From: Siphonodentalium dalli
Taxonomy: Eukaryota; Mollusca; Scaphopoda; Gadilida; Siphonodentaliidae
Length of the DNA: 64,000 nt
Assembly (NCBI GenBank): GCA_032622095.1
Contig: CP136069.1
Coordinates: 202,290,690 to 202,354,689, forward strand
Reading direction: 5' to 3'
In this document: piece after piece, positions 11,175-23,900 of the stretch
Numbering within the stretch: position 1 is the first letter of the stretch
Layout of the letters: each line of letters opens with the position of its first letter
Made by a program: the position numbers and the translations under genes
The notes under the pieces: model-generated
The model's input: only the letters and a program-made list of their open reading frames with translations
Told to the model about the DNA's origin: nothing
The model's database searches: none

Positions 11175-13320
11175 CGAAAAAAAGCTAAACCACTCAGGTG
11201 AGATATATGTATCGTTTAAAACAATTATTATCAAAACCATTTTATAGATTCCAACCAAATAAGATTGACATAAGGCTTATTCCGTGGGTTAATTATTGTT
11301 AACTTCATTAAGAATTTTCGTCAAAAGAATGGATCCTAATCGTAATTTCGTTCATACATATACCCGGGTATATGAGAAATCCAAGATGTACACAAACTGG
11401 ATCACCATTTATAAACCCTGATAACGCTACCAGTATTATAGTACTAAAATTAGTTCTATGCTGTCGAGAGTGGAACTGAAACTAAAATTATATTACTTGG
11501 CGTAATGGGGGAACTCTCCACTTGAGATAACCAGGCTAGATGGAAAATTTCGTAATGTTCATATCATTCATAAGATGTCATCATGTCGATTTCAACGAAA
11601 GCCGACGAAGAGCGTCATCGTGTAACTTTCCCCGTTGAACAAATTCACATGGACCTGACTATATCATCTGCTTTGTTCATAATGATGTGTTTTCATGCAA
11701 TTAAAGGAAATATATATGGATTACGAGTTAAACGTATGTACTATATGCAGACTTATGATAACAATTAATTTCATATTCAATATTATGTATTCCCTTTCGC
11801 ATAGTATTATCTCATCAAAACCATGGATTATCAACCGATGTGCTTCAGATGGAAAATAAAGCTTTGAGGTACACATAGATCGTGTTGTGACTGTCATGGT
11901 GAGGCATCTCACGAACAGGTGCCAAAATAGGGTTAATTCAAATATGGCTATACCATCACGTAGGGCTATATAGTAGAAACGTGGTTCAAGTTATTTTAGT
12001 TTGTTTCAAACAACTAAAACCTCCTAGATACGTTATTAAACTGACAAGTATAAAAAAGACTGTTAGCCTCTAAAGGAAAGGTTCCAATAATGTGATCCAG
12101 TATAGTGAGTAGACCCGTTAGAAATTCAGTATTGGCATACTAACCCTTACACTAACAAATATGACTAAAGTTTTAGACTAAAAGCTAAACTGTAACCCAA
12201 TGTTTAGTCAATCTAATCCGACTAAAAGATGGGTTAGATTGTTGTGTTAACTAGTTAGGTTAGAAAAGAGTAACCAAACATTGAGTTATAATTAACCCAA
12301 CTTTGCAAGCAAACGTTAGGCTTGTTTAACATCGGGTTTTAAGTAACTATATGGTTAGAGAAAACATATATGTCAATATTTAATTATATTAAACTCCATG
12401 GGTGAGTTTTACCATATCTGAGATTCTGGTCATTAACTAAGTTTCCCAAAAACTAGTCCAACCAATGGACTCATGTCGTACTTTAACGTCTGATTATATG
12501 AGCGGTATTGCATTAGACGAAATTTCGAACCTAGTAATATGTAATGTATCAAGTGAGGTGCAACATATAATTACTTCCTTTTCGGGTATAAATTAACAAC
12601 CTAAAAATAATACTTGTACCATAGACACAAGCAATACTACTACTATATAATTCCGATATACCAGATGATTTCACCGCGTATTATATGAGTTTGATATCAA
12701 TAAAGAGAAGCACATATGACAAAGAGTGCTCTCATCCAGCAAATCCGTATCAAGGGGTGAAACTGAAACCAGTGAGTATTGACTAAACTAATATATAACC
12801 CAACACTATATACCAATCCAAAACAAATAACTATTTTATGACGTTTATACAAATATAATTACAACTACATTCGATTTCATTTAAATTCCAGCATTCGATT
12901 GGTCATGGACCTTATATACACTTGGTAGCGACAGCTCTATCAGCCGATGGAAGTGTCGTTTGCCGCATCACAGGCTGTAGTGATACTTTAAAGCGTTCGC
13001 AAACTAAGTCGAATATCCATGGGGCGAATTTACCCGGAATTTTATTTAGTCCACCAATCAAATCGCAAGAGATAACTCCCTTTTCTAGTGGTAACCTAAG
13101 ACAAATCTTAGCGAAAATTTATCGCCGATTAAACAGCAAAATAGCAGATTAATTAAACAAAAACATAGACAATAAAACCCCACTTTCTAATAAAGAAACA
13201 CATTTTCTGTTATCAGTAGGGCTGAATTTAGATATTGTTTCTTCGTAAATTAGTGAGGTACATTTGAAAAGAACGTGCTAACGTGATAATGTAGCAACGT
13301 TTGACCGTGACATGAACAAG
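11175..13320. other. Non-coding AT-rich stretch
   Basis: I see no gene. The region 12130-12360 has loosely repeated TAACCCAA/GTTAGTTAGGTTAG-like words, and short open frames near 11.6 and 12.9 kb match nothing I recognise. Confidence 0.45.
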
Positions 13321-13330
13321 CGTTCAAAAC

Positions 13331-13480
13331 ATGGAAGACCTACCGTTAGCTATTTACGGCGAATTTAATAGAGATATTATGGATTATCAAATTAATTTAA
13401 GTCAAGAAGAAGACTTGTTCATGTTGATAGTAATGGTGGCATCATTGAAATAATACCAATGGAAATATTACCGCTGCAGG
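13331..13480 (+). pseudogene. Possible 5' exon of the recombinase relic
   Basis: The segment opens with ATGGAAGACC and ends at CTGCAG followed by GTAAGACATG, a good 5' splice site. Frame 1 is open for about 42 codons and then hits TAA before the donor, while frame 2 is open from the middle to the donor, which suggests a frameshift. Assignment to the recombinase downstream is inference from position and strand. It could be an unrelated exon or chance. Confidence 0.25.
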
Positions 13481-13744
13481 TAAGACATGAGCACTTGAAC
13501 ATAATTTATATATAAATTTGTTGCGATACTAATTTATTTATTAGTAATACTAGTAGGCATACTAAATAGCTAGTAATAGTACAAGTACCAGTACAGTGAT
13601 TACTGAGTAGTACTATCAGTGATGAAGCTGGTTATTATTTATTTATTGATCGATCATTTAAATGGCTGTAGTCTGTATTATTTGCATAGTAGAAGTGTGA
13701 TGTTGTAAGAGTAACTGTAAATTAGCCACCATTATATAAGTACT

Positions 13745-15480
13745 AGGGGGTTGCCCGTCACAAAATGACGGGTATATAAATTTTCTTTGTTATTTTCTAG
13801 TGTCCGCGTTCATGGACACATGGAATGGTCATGCTTCTCCTTTTTGTTACTGGATGCGCGTTGGAACACTTTATTTCACTAAAACTGTATTTCTACACAC
13901 CCAGTCCACATATGCGCAACTAAACAAAATCAGTATATTATTTAAATACTATGCACCAACTGAAACATACTCAATTCAGGAGCCTACATTCGGGAGCTTG
14001 CTGCACATTTTGAACGGACCCCCTTTGGAACCTGTATTCAGCATGCCGCCTAATGACCACACGCCTGCACTGCGCGGCCCGTTTGTATGAACACTTTATT
14101 TCAATAAAACTGTATTTTTACCCCCACCCCATCTCCCCGACCCATGTATATGCATGCACATATGGAACGCAACAATCAAAATATTTTACTTTATCTATAC
14201 TAACTGAAACAGTCTCAATTCGGAATCTTTATTTAGAGGGGGGCTATGTACAGCCCCTGTCTGCGCTTCGCGCACATAATATGATCTTAAACTGCGTGAG
14301 CTTCGCGCACCTATAGGGAGCTTGCAGCACATTTTAAACGGACCCTGTATTCAACATGCAGCCTATTGACCACACGCCCTGCACTGCGTTGCTCATTTGT
14401 ATGAACACTTTATTTCAATAAAACTGTATTTTCGCCCCCACCATCATCTCCCCAACCCACGCATATGCATGCACATATATGGAACGCAACAATCAAGATA
14501 TTTTACTTAATCTATACTAACTGAAACAGGCTCAATTCTGAACCTTTATTTAGCGGGGGGGGTCTGCAGCCCCTTTGTGAGCTTCGCGCACATTATATGA
14601 ATTTAAACTGCGTGCGCTTCGCGCATTGTGATCTTTTAAACATTTATTCTTGTATCAGATTTGCACTCAACCGAAAGATTAAAAGAGCATTAATTAGCGT
14701 CGGCAGTATTGTTTACACTGTAGGCCCTATTATTAGGCCTGTCCGGGAATGTGCTTTATCCAACTGAGTTCCGGCGAATTTACTGAGTTCACGGTACCCA
14801 CTGGGTACCGCTTACCCACGTGTATACCGGTACTCCTTCGATTCCACACTCAATGCACAACTTTCGTATCAAAGACAGCATTCTTTACTTATGTTCAAAC
14901 CCAACTGGCAAATTAAAATACCATATTAGCACCATTCCCAACGACGAACGTTCGAGTCTTGGATCTGCACACCACTACATCCACCCATTCCCAACGACGG
15001 TAGAACGTTTGAGTCTTGACACTACACCCCACTATACGTGCACTTCCGCGACAAAATCAACATTCGTTATCTAAATTCACAATGAAACTGAACTGACACA
15101 TTAATTTAGCGCTTATTTCCAACAACGCTTTCGTTGAGCCATGGAAGTTTCGCCTACAATAGCAAAGCAAGTGTTGGTTTGCGTTCGACGTCAATGACGT
15201 CATTTGGACAAACGTCATAAGAAATAGTGTCTACTTGAATGCAGATATTGCATTTGGGGACAATGTTAGATCTCAGGTTTGCTTGGGCCTTGGACCAATC
15301 GTCTTGAAATTGTGTGAGTCACCTTTTATGCCACACTATAGCCCGTGGTACAAATTTGGGCCACATTGGATTCATGGTTAAAAAGTTATAAACGCGCCAA
15401 AAGCGTGACCGAGTTATACACACACAGATACACACACACACACACACACACAGACGACGGGTTTTATATATATAGATGGT
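13745..15480. mobile_element. Non-autonomous repeat element with internal tandem units and (AC)n tail
   Basis: It begins with GGTTGCCCGTCACAAAATGA and ends with an (AC)n run at 15421-15455 followed by GACGACGGGTTTTATATATA. The start carries a GCCCGTCA...TGACGGG inverted pair. Internally the module GAACACTTTATTTCAATAAA / ACTGTATTT / TGCATGCACATAT / AACTGAAAC appears near 13855, 14085 and 14402. The element lies between candidate exons of the recombinase relic, consistent with insertion into an intron. The class is uncertain. Confidence 0.6.
15421..15456. repeat. (AC)n microsatellite
   Basis: A CA-dinucleotide run with an AGAT interruption, part of the 3' tail of the element at 13745-15480. 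Confidence 0.9.
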
Positions 15481-15570
15481 ATAGAACTATAGATGTATCC
15501 TACACTAATAATGTTTTCATAGATAACGGTTATGCACTCTTTCTAAATTATAATTCTAATATTTTTGCAG

Positions 15571-15665
15571 GCAAATGACAAACTGAATGCCTGTGACTTG
15601 GAGTTTGACGAGAAGGAATCTCATGAAACAGGAAAAGACTGTAACGAAGAAACACCAACGCCAAG
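15571..15665 (+). pseudogene. Possible second exon of the recombinase relic
   Basis: This 95-bp stretch lies between an acceptor-like ATATTTTTGCAG and a donor-like CCAAG/GTGAGAATC. Only one frame is open across it, giving an acidic peptide (DLEFDEKESHE). Its exit phase does not match the frame that carries homology in the next exon, so either the gene is broken or this is not a true exon. Confidence 0.3.
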
Positions 15666-15866
15666 GTGAGAATCTTAATGAAAACATTGAAATTACGAGG
15701 AAAAATAGTACAAACGATCACGAAATTATACAGTATGTAGTTCGGCATCAAACATTTCTACAACAGATGCATTGAAAACAACATTGATTTCATAAGTAAA
15801 TTGATATCTCCATTTCAAACAAAATGATAATAATATTTATAATTTCTTTTTCATACTTTTTTGCAG

Positions 15867-17440
15867 GTACATAAGTCTGCGACTGCAAGTCGATTCCACC
15901 AAATTGACGAACATGAGTTAGAAGAGCTTGAAAAGAACAGACTGGCTTCATCGACCAAATCAAACACAAGATGGGGATGAAACTATTTGGTGGTGGGTTA
16001 TTTCAATAAGAATATTCAGTTCTGTGTGATAAAATTAAAGATATCTTTTGACGTGAAATAAAACAACAATGTCCTTGAAATATACAATAAGCATCATTTT
16101 CCATGCATCTCTGCATTATCTGGGCATATAAAGTTTCAGAATGATGCCGAACAACATTCTGTATAATTGTTATGCATTCCATCAATATTTTTTTATACAT
16201 CTTTGGTTACACAGAAATGATGGATGCTAAAAAGCCTAAATGAATAGTAAACGGTAAAATTTTCTGAAATAAAGTTTGCAGTTTGTTAAATTACTTTGTA
16301 TTTACCAAGTGATAACTGTTTTTTTTAGAATGGTGTACTGAGCGATTTGGGCAGAAATTCGAATTTGACGAAAGAAGATTTGAATGAGAAGCTCAGACTA
16401 CTCTATGCTGAAGCCCGCCCAAAGAATGGAGAAGAATACCACAAGAACACACTGAAGTCAATACGATCAGCTTTAAATCGGCATATGTCAGACAGCAAGG
16501 CTAAATTCGATATCGTCAATGATTGTGAATTTCGTGGCGCGAATAGAGTTTGGGATGCCAAACTGAACAAAACTGTTAGCTGATGGCAAATTAAAGCCGA
16601 CGAAACATAAAAGAAATGATATCAACCAAAGATCTAAAGCTGATCAATTCATATCTTGCCCAAGACACCCCAATAACATTAAAACTGAGAGTGTGGTACT
16701 TAATTACTTTCATTTTCTAAATCGGGTATTGGAATTTCATCATCAGTTATCTCTGAATTCTTTTGATTTTTGTATTGATGAAAATGGCAGAGAGTATGCA
16801 ACACTGAACCATGACACAAAGCAAAACAATTGGCAAGGTGATTTATATATGAAAGGTTAAGTTGGGTTCGAGAAGCGAATGTATGCCGTGGAAGGTTCAG
16901 AGATGTGTCAAGTTAAAGCACTGAAAATGTTCATCGAACGTACAGATCCGACAGCAAGTGCTTTATTTAAATGTTGCAACAAGGATAGTTTGTACTCACT
17001 TAATCCGAAGGAGTTTCAGATTTAGTACACCGCCAAACCTCAATGATGCAGGATTCGAACTGAGGCATATAATGTTTATGTCCGGCCATAAAAGTGAATC
17101 TGCTGTCAGAAGTCATAATATTGTTCGCGACAGCAGGAGGAAAACATCAGCGATACCCTTTTCAGAACAGCAACAGCTGTTGATCAACTTGATGTGCAAG
17201 CTCAGGATAATACCTATTCAAAATCAACTAAATCTCTCAGCAGTGCCACTACCAATTCTGAATCTGATCCACATCAAACAGAGGTCGCCATTTAAATGTC
17301 CACATCAAATTCAAAATCTCCAATTGACAGTTCAGCATCTTCAGCTCTTCATACTATTGAGAACCTTATGCATTCTTCCAGCTTCATGCCGATTCCATGA
17401 TTATGAATTGAAATTCCATGAGTTCGTTGTTTATCCTTAA
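15867..17440 (+). pseudogene. Degraded Crypton/KIAA1958-like tyrosine recombinase
   Basis: Pieces of a eukaryotic tyrosine recombinase of the Crypton-derived KIAA1958/DUF3504 type appear in order. After an acceptor at 15866 comes SRFHQIDEHELEELEKNRLA with STKSNTRWG (15890-15975). After a second acceptor at 16328 comes the core-binding part LTKEDLNEKLRLLYAEARP, KSIRSALNRHM and FDIVNDCEF. The catalytic part gives LNRVLEFHH, FCIDENGREYATLNHDTKQN and RMYAVEGSEM, then GFELRHIMFMSGHKSES near 17055-17100, which resembles the H-x-x-x-GH box. At least four frameshifts or stops are present. The stretch that should hold the HxIRAT arginine is deleted near 17030. It is a pseudogene; relatives are domesticated Cryptons in animal genomes. 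Confidence 0.8.
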
Positions 17441-17612
17441 CATTGATCTTTTATTAATAAACTTGCCAAATTATAAAGTCGCCTAATTTATTTTCGACCC
17501 AAGTTCTCAATTTCCGTTATGATGTCCATACACAGGTATCACTTTGGTAGTTTTACGATTTGGTGTTTTTGGTATATTTTCGTCAACTAATCTATGCGGA
17601 TTGTCGTAATTA

Positions 17613-18166
17613 TAAGCAATCGACGTCGTTTTCGATGGATATGTCGGCGTATAGAAGTGTCGGATGACGAACTACATACTTAGTATAATTTCGCTTAACC
17701 CTTTACCCAACAGGAGGGCCCTGTGCCAATGCATTCTCTTATATATGCGAGTCGACCATAGGTCGCCTCGCATATATAAGAGAATGCATTGGCTTAACAC
17801 ATTAAAAATTATAAAATTGTTAAAGAACGTAAGAAAAAATGTTTAAAAAGATTTTTTTTAGGCCAATGCATTCTCTTATATATGCGAGGCGACCTATGGT
17901 CGACTCGCATCTATAAGAGAATGCATTGGCACAGGGCATAACTATAACCATCACAATGTGGTCAATGTGGTCAATGAGCCGGTTCCAATGATATCCATAT
18001 GTGTATGGTTTTATTGAGACAGACCGAAGATATTTTAGGCTGTTGAAGCTTTATTTGGCCGGTTTTGGCCGGATTGTTGGGTAAAGGGTTAACGAAATTA
18101 TACAGTATCTAGTTGGGCATCCGACACTTCTATACGCCGACAGATTCATCGAAAACGACATTGCTT
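17613..18166. mobile_element. Nested fold-back element (palindromes within an inverted repeat)
   Basis: The outer arms are 17613-17713 and 18075-18166, near-perfect reverse complements sharing CGGCGTATAGAAGTGTCGGA and TTAACCCTTTACCCAACA. Inside lies a second inverted pair (17718-17793 and 17862-17937). Each of its arms contains a 69-bp unit (17725-17793 and 17862-17930) that is itself a palindrome with GCCAATGCATTCTCTTATAT at each end. No transposase is present. It is best described as a fold-back or MITE insertion within or beside another. Confidence 0.88.
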
Positions 18167-18409
18167 GCATATATGAGAATATTGCTGAGATCGCCGTAGC
18201 GATGCTGATGGTAGCTGATAGTCATGAGATGTTGCATACCGACCGATTCGGGTTGGCCTCTGGGTAGTCGATTACGACATTAATGGTGTAAGCCCACCTT
18301 TGAACTTTGGGCAAAATGCTCGCATCTAAACACAATCGCTAACCGTTTTATGTAAGCAATTAGTGACGTCACAAAATCAGATAGCCTATCTATGAAACAA
18401 AGCTTTGTT

Positions 18410-19270
18410 ATAAAGTTTGGTGATGATAGACCAGAGATTTTCATCGAAAATCATTCAATATCGATAGCTCCCATCTAGAGGTTATCCTAATCATGCATAT
18501 TCATTTTCAAAACATTTGTCCGATATATTCGGGCTGCAGGGTGTGCTGATGGATTCAAATTAGAAATCGTAGATGGTTGTTGACAGCCATGTTTTATCGT
18601 CTAACGGAAATAATCGATGGCTTCCATATAAAGGTCACCCCGATTATTAGTATGTTGTTTGGTGACGATCGGATGAGGGGTGTGGCCTGAATGGTGTGCC
18701 GAAGGATTTAGTCTTGCAGAGAGTTAAATACAAGATGGCCACTGGCGACCATGTTTTTCAAAGAAATTCAGAGAAATTTGATGGCTCCCATCTGGTGGTC
18801 ACTCAGAATGTCCATATCAATCTGGTGGCGTTCACATGAGGGATTTAGTTTGTAGGGTTTGCCAAAGGATTTAGTCATGCAATTAGTAACATTCACGATT
18901 CATCGTTGAAATTTGATAGCTCCAATCTAGAGGTGATCATAAACATGCCTGTATGTTTTGAAAATATTACTCGAATAATTTGGGCTGCAGGGTGTACCGA
19001 TGGGTTCAAATTTGAAATACAAGATGGCTGCTGGCGGCGTTGTTTTTTTTAACGAATTTCGGAAAAATTAGGGCTTGAAATTTTACAAGAATAATTTTGT
19101 TGAATTTTAAGACCTAAATCTACAGATTACCCGATAATCCATATGCAATCTTGTGACGACCGGATGAAAACTGTAGGGTGGGCCAAAGAACATTGTTAAC
19201 GGACGGACTCACGTACGGACGATTGCCGCCAACACATGGCAATAGCTCAAAATTGACTTCGTCAAGTTGA
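18410..19270. repeat. AAGATGGCNGCTGGNGG dispersed repeat, copy 2
   Basis: It is the same family as 10540-11170 and 32790-33370: GGCTGCAGGGTGTGC, ATACAAGATGGCTGCTGGCG, GCTCCCATCTAGAGGT. It terminates in GTTAACGGACGGACTCACGT, then ACGGACGATTG, and ACATGGCAATAGCTCA. This tail style is one I associate with mollusc interspersed repeats. Confidence 0.75.
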
Positions 19271-19404
19271 TATAAAACTGTACCCTTGTCCAGGCCTGGA
19301 AATACTTTTTAAATTTTCAAAATATTTCTGTAATTCCAAACTATCGTATGAACCATGTACTCATCACACATCATATTCACACATAATGCACATCGTTAAT
19401 GTAT

Positions 19405-20054
19405 TCATCTATTTTCTTCAGATATGACTACATCTGCGAGACTGGTATTCACATTTGTGCGACCAGGTGTTGATGTCTTTTGGCGCCAGCAGTAATGGTA
19501 GAATAACATAGCTGTAGCATGCAAAAACGGGGGACCCAGCATCGCTATTATCAACCACAAACATGTAAACAACTGACCGATATCTGGAGTAGCGTGATAC
19601 AAAACAAGGACTAGTATCGAGTTTTCTACGTGGAACAGTGCATAGTACAGTATCATACGATATTGTAAGATGACTTGTTTATATCCCGATGCATCGCGTA
19701 TTTCGAACTGTGGTAGATGCAGGTAGCAGAACACTAGAACTAAAGATTCTAAGGTTGTGGAAAACCATTCCAGATATCTGTCTTTACGAGGTATTCTTAT
19801 TACACTATGCCATATAAACATTCCAATAAAATGGATTGACATGAACAGGATTACCCAGTAGGTGAAAGAAGATGCGAAGAATGCAAGCACCAATACTCGT
19901 GGACCGACCTCTAGTAATCTTGTAAGATAATACACTGGCAACTCCTTAATTGACATTGTCTTGTCCCTCTTGTGTCGGCTGTCGTATTGATACACCATCA
20001 GTGAGACCGATATACTGAGCCATGATGCTAGCATCGACAATGATCTCTTGTTCA
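19405..20054 (-). CDS. XKR-like: XK-related membrane protein, last coding exon (exon C)
   Basis: This exon encodes the C-terminal half (about 216 residues) of an XK-related protein, a multi-pass plasma-membrane protein family whose characterised members (such as Xkr8) scramble phospholipids. It contains several hydrophobic segments and the family-type stretch YYLTRLLEVGPRVLVLA followed by FFASSFTYWV, then ESLVLVFCYLH and further membrane segments, ending with a short polar tail and a stop at 19405. The acceptor reads GTAATTCCAG/TGAAC. The exon starts with the last two bases of a codon begun in exon B, giving ATG (Met) in frame. The paralogue (XKR4/6/8/9 type) cannot be resolved by eye, and scrambling activity here is inference. 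Confidence 0.9.
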
Positions 20055-20259
20055 CTGGAATTACACAATTATTATACAGTTTAAGTTACATGTATGAACC
20101 GTAAGGAAACAACACTTTTACAAGTGGTCGAGCCTCCGGACGAGTCCTTTAAGTTCGGCATTAACCGACATCAGCATTTGTTATAATACGCAAGGAGAAA
20201 TTACATTGATATAAATGAATAGTTCCGATAAATATCGATATACGAGACGTTTACGAACT

Positions 20260-20288
20260 TTTTTTTCTGGGGGGGGGGGCAGGGGGGA
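20260..20288. repeat. Poly-G tract
   Basis: A T run is followed by CTGGGGGGGGGGGGCAGGGG. A similar T-then-G arrangement occurs at 42590-42616. It is a simple-sequence tract in the XKR intron and a possible G-quadruplex former. Confidence 0.8.
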
Positions 20289-20908
20289 TAGTCCTTGGCA
20301 GACAGCAAAACCACACCCCTTGACACGGCTCGTGTGAGTGGAAATTGTACGTATATTTTGTCGCGGTAACAATACAGCTGTCCAGTACAGATTTGTTCAA
20401 AATTAAACTTCGATATACGGAAACATATAATATAATATCTGTTTTCGCTGTAAATAACACGATGTGTATATACGTCATATTTACTGTCATCGCAATTATT
20501 TGTATTTTGGGCATGGTATACATTTGATGCTAGTTTGACTCACGAAGTATCAAAGTAATATCGTCCGGCACAGAAGAATAGTAACTCTATTATGTTTATG
20601 TTTTATGTTTGAATGTGATAGATACAACTCGTACAATGTATGCAAATTAACTGACTGCGTGTTTTGTAAAGGTGGGGTGTATAAGCACTGTGCGGATGTT
20701 TGTTATTGTGGGACGGGGTTAGAAGTGAACTATTTCTCGAATAGAGGTATCCGTGGCAGTTCGTTTACATACATTGGGAGACATGACCATTGTATATAAT
20801 GACTGCCGACTTGTGGTATAAAGCATATTATAAAATGACCATTCGGAGAAATGGAAAGTCGCGGTAGAACAAATAAGCCGGGTTTTAAATATACGTTATA
20901 AGCACAAT

Positions 20909-20985
20909 GTCCGATTTATAAGTGAAATACATATCGCAAACGCCCGGAGGGCGCGCGTGATGTTTATTTCACTTATAAATCGGAC
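20909..20985. repeat. 77-bp inverted repeat with GC-rich loop
   Basis: The arms GTCCGATTTATAAGTGAAATA and its exact complement enclose a core with the small hairpin GCCCGGAGGGC. The arms are perfect over about 21 bp. It could be a small MITE or a regulatory hairpin; no gene is attached. Confidence 0.8.
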
Positions 20986-20999
20986 GCCGTGCGTACAAC

Positions 21000-23900
21000 A
21001 TATTTATGACACCCGATCAGCCCGAGAAACTTACAATCAGTGACGAGTTTCTGTTACCAATTAAATGTGTGGTCAGTCTTACAAACATGGTTCGGTGAAT
21101 ACCAAACAATACCCCATGGTCAGTATTTCAACCAGATAGTTCAACGGATTGCATTTAACTAGATAGCACACTACACTTCTACTCGATTGTGCATTATTCC
21201 TACGTATCGGATTTATTTATTACATACATTCCATGCCGGATTTATAATGTCACAAACATCACTTTCGACAAATGTAAGTTACTTAATGGGGTCCGGTTAC
21301 TGACCTTTAGTTACTGTTAATATCGGTTTGTTGCTGTCTGCGCTGCAAAACGGTCTGTCGTTGATTACATTTGTCCATTGTGTTGGTGATGGGGGTACTA
21401 AATTTTACACTGTTCATGATATTAACTGCAGGCTTTTGCCGACAAAGCAAATGCCCATGTAACTTGCCATCCGAATACCCTCACCCCCCCCCCCCCCCCC
21501 CCGCCCCGACCTGAAATTTTAGTATTATTTAATTATTAACGTTTATATGTTTGGCATTACTTCCAATCGATCGCTACGTCCCTGTATCTGTTCGTTGTGA
21601 CTAAACATTGTATCACAGCCCATATTAGTAATGCTCACCTCGGTGGAACAATCACTTGTTTGAGTGAATGGGAGTGCATAATTGGTCGATATCAATGTGT
21701 GCGCCGCGAATACAATGCATACGCTTGTTATACTCACGACAGACCGTTTGATGGAACAGGCGACGACTTAAAAGTCTTTACAGTAAATAAAGGTCGGTCA
21801 CCGGTCCTCATTAGATAACTTCCATTGGTCGAGGGCTGGTTGATATTATAATGACGAATAAGGGAAAACAGGTTGGCGCTGAGATACTAATTGGCGATTA
21901 CGCCACAGGATCACTGGTGAATGTCATTCTCGTTTCCAAATGAAATAACTTTTTGAAATAATTAAAACCAAAACATTAATGATACGGTACCCGCTGAGGT
22001 GGGTCTTGGTGTAAAGATAGTCACTTCCTTTAAAACCACCACAAACAGAAAGACAGAATGTGTCTTATAACAATCATAAATATCGCTTAAATATCATGGT
22101 ATTGTCAAGTTCGTACGCTGTGCTATGTAACTAAACGCCAAAATGTATTTAAAGTACAGTACGTACGTAACGAGTATGCGATAAGCAAAACACTGAACAC
22201 TGGGAAGATACTCTAGGTGAACTTTGTTTGAAACTGACACCAAGTTGATTATAACATACCGGTATAGCGCTTGGTATTCACCACTCAATATTTCGGTGTT
22301 GATTTGGTCACCGTGAATCACTCTCCTAAAACAATCGCCACGGCATTGAGTGTTTCACTTATCGCTCACGCTTTACGAGCTATATACAAACAAACACACG
22401 GCTCACACAAAGTGTGTTGCGTTGGGTAATATCGCAGCCGCACTCTCATATAATATATATTAGCATATTCTTCAGGAATGTTGCACAATTTTGGTAACAG
22501 TTATTTCTCTATTTATATAACCTATAACGAAGGCCGTCCGTGTCTGTAATATTTCATGCTATTATCACCGTTCTGATGAGATCTCTTATAAAAATTAAAC
22601 ACAATGGGCAAAACAAAATAAACAAAACAATCATTTCCACATATAAATATTGTTGCATTTTTGGTAAGCAAAAATAGTTTGTAAACCAACTGAATAAATT
22701 GGTATTGTTGCCTCATGTCACACTAAAATATTGCTAGATTTTCATAAATTTATGTTACAAAAGTGGAGTGGGCAGTGAGTTTTATTTATACAGTAATAAC
22801 AACCCTCACAATTGGCAACGGCAATCAGCAATGTCGAAACCATTTGCTGAATCAACCTGGGTCATGGCAAAGTTTTACCGTAGTAGAAGACAAAAAGCCT
22901 GAATTAAGAGGGCTGGTAACAATTACTAGTGCAATATCGAATGTAAAGACCAGACCAAAAGTTAAATACATGTATCAAGGACCAGCCCAACGGACGACTT
23001 GAGAGACATGTTTTCCTAAAATGTGCCACTTGTCCCTAGTTTTGTTTCAGGTAGAAGTTACATCTCTCTCATACCAGTATGCATATATCCTAACATCATA
23101 TTTGTAAGTATAGTTGCTGATTATAATGGTGTTCTTAATCTTAATGATTACTATAATCATTTCATAAATGGGACACTATGTTGCATAATACTCTTTGGAT
23201 CACAGAATGGTAATCTTGGAGTGTAGATTTAACTTCGGCCATTGATACTTATCCATGATAACAGTACACTTCTTATCCCCAATAACCAAGAACGTGCGAA
23301 GAGACCTATCCCAATGTTAAACCTCTGGGATGGTCCCTGGCATGAACCGGAAGTTTGATGGATCATGGAAAGTGTGAATTTGTCTCATGCAGCTTCATAG
23401 TAAATTTGATTATAATGTTAACATTAACGATACGGGCGTCTTCGCGGTGGTTATTTCTGTTAAACTAGTTACATCCGCTAAAACCAGCATAAACAAAATG
23501 AATATTAACATATAGATATACGTTGTTCTCATATAAATCATAACAAGTCACGATTGAACCTCGATGCTCGAGAAGAATTGTGAACCGGTAGAAGAGCTGT
23601 TTCAGATTGGTCTATGTACATGTATATTAAACTTACCCTGATCTAAGCTTATTTATATTAAACGAGGTAAGTAACGGGCTCTTATATTCAGGGTAAACTC
23701 CATACCAATTTTATTCATGTCCCGTCCCATGTCTGATATATTTGCGTTGACGGACATTATACTAAGATTTCCAGATAAACGAAGGATCACTCTAAAATGA
23801 AAAATGCGTCGTGTGCTCCTCATTTACAAGTAGACATGATGACGATCCTATATACACAATCGGATTGGACCCGATAACATGGAGACGAATAATACACTAT

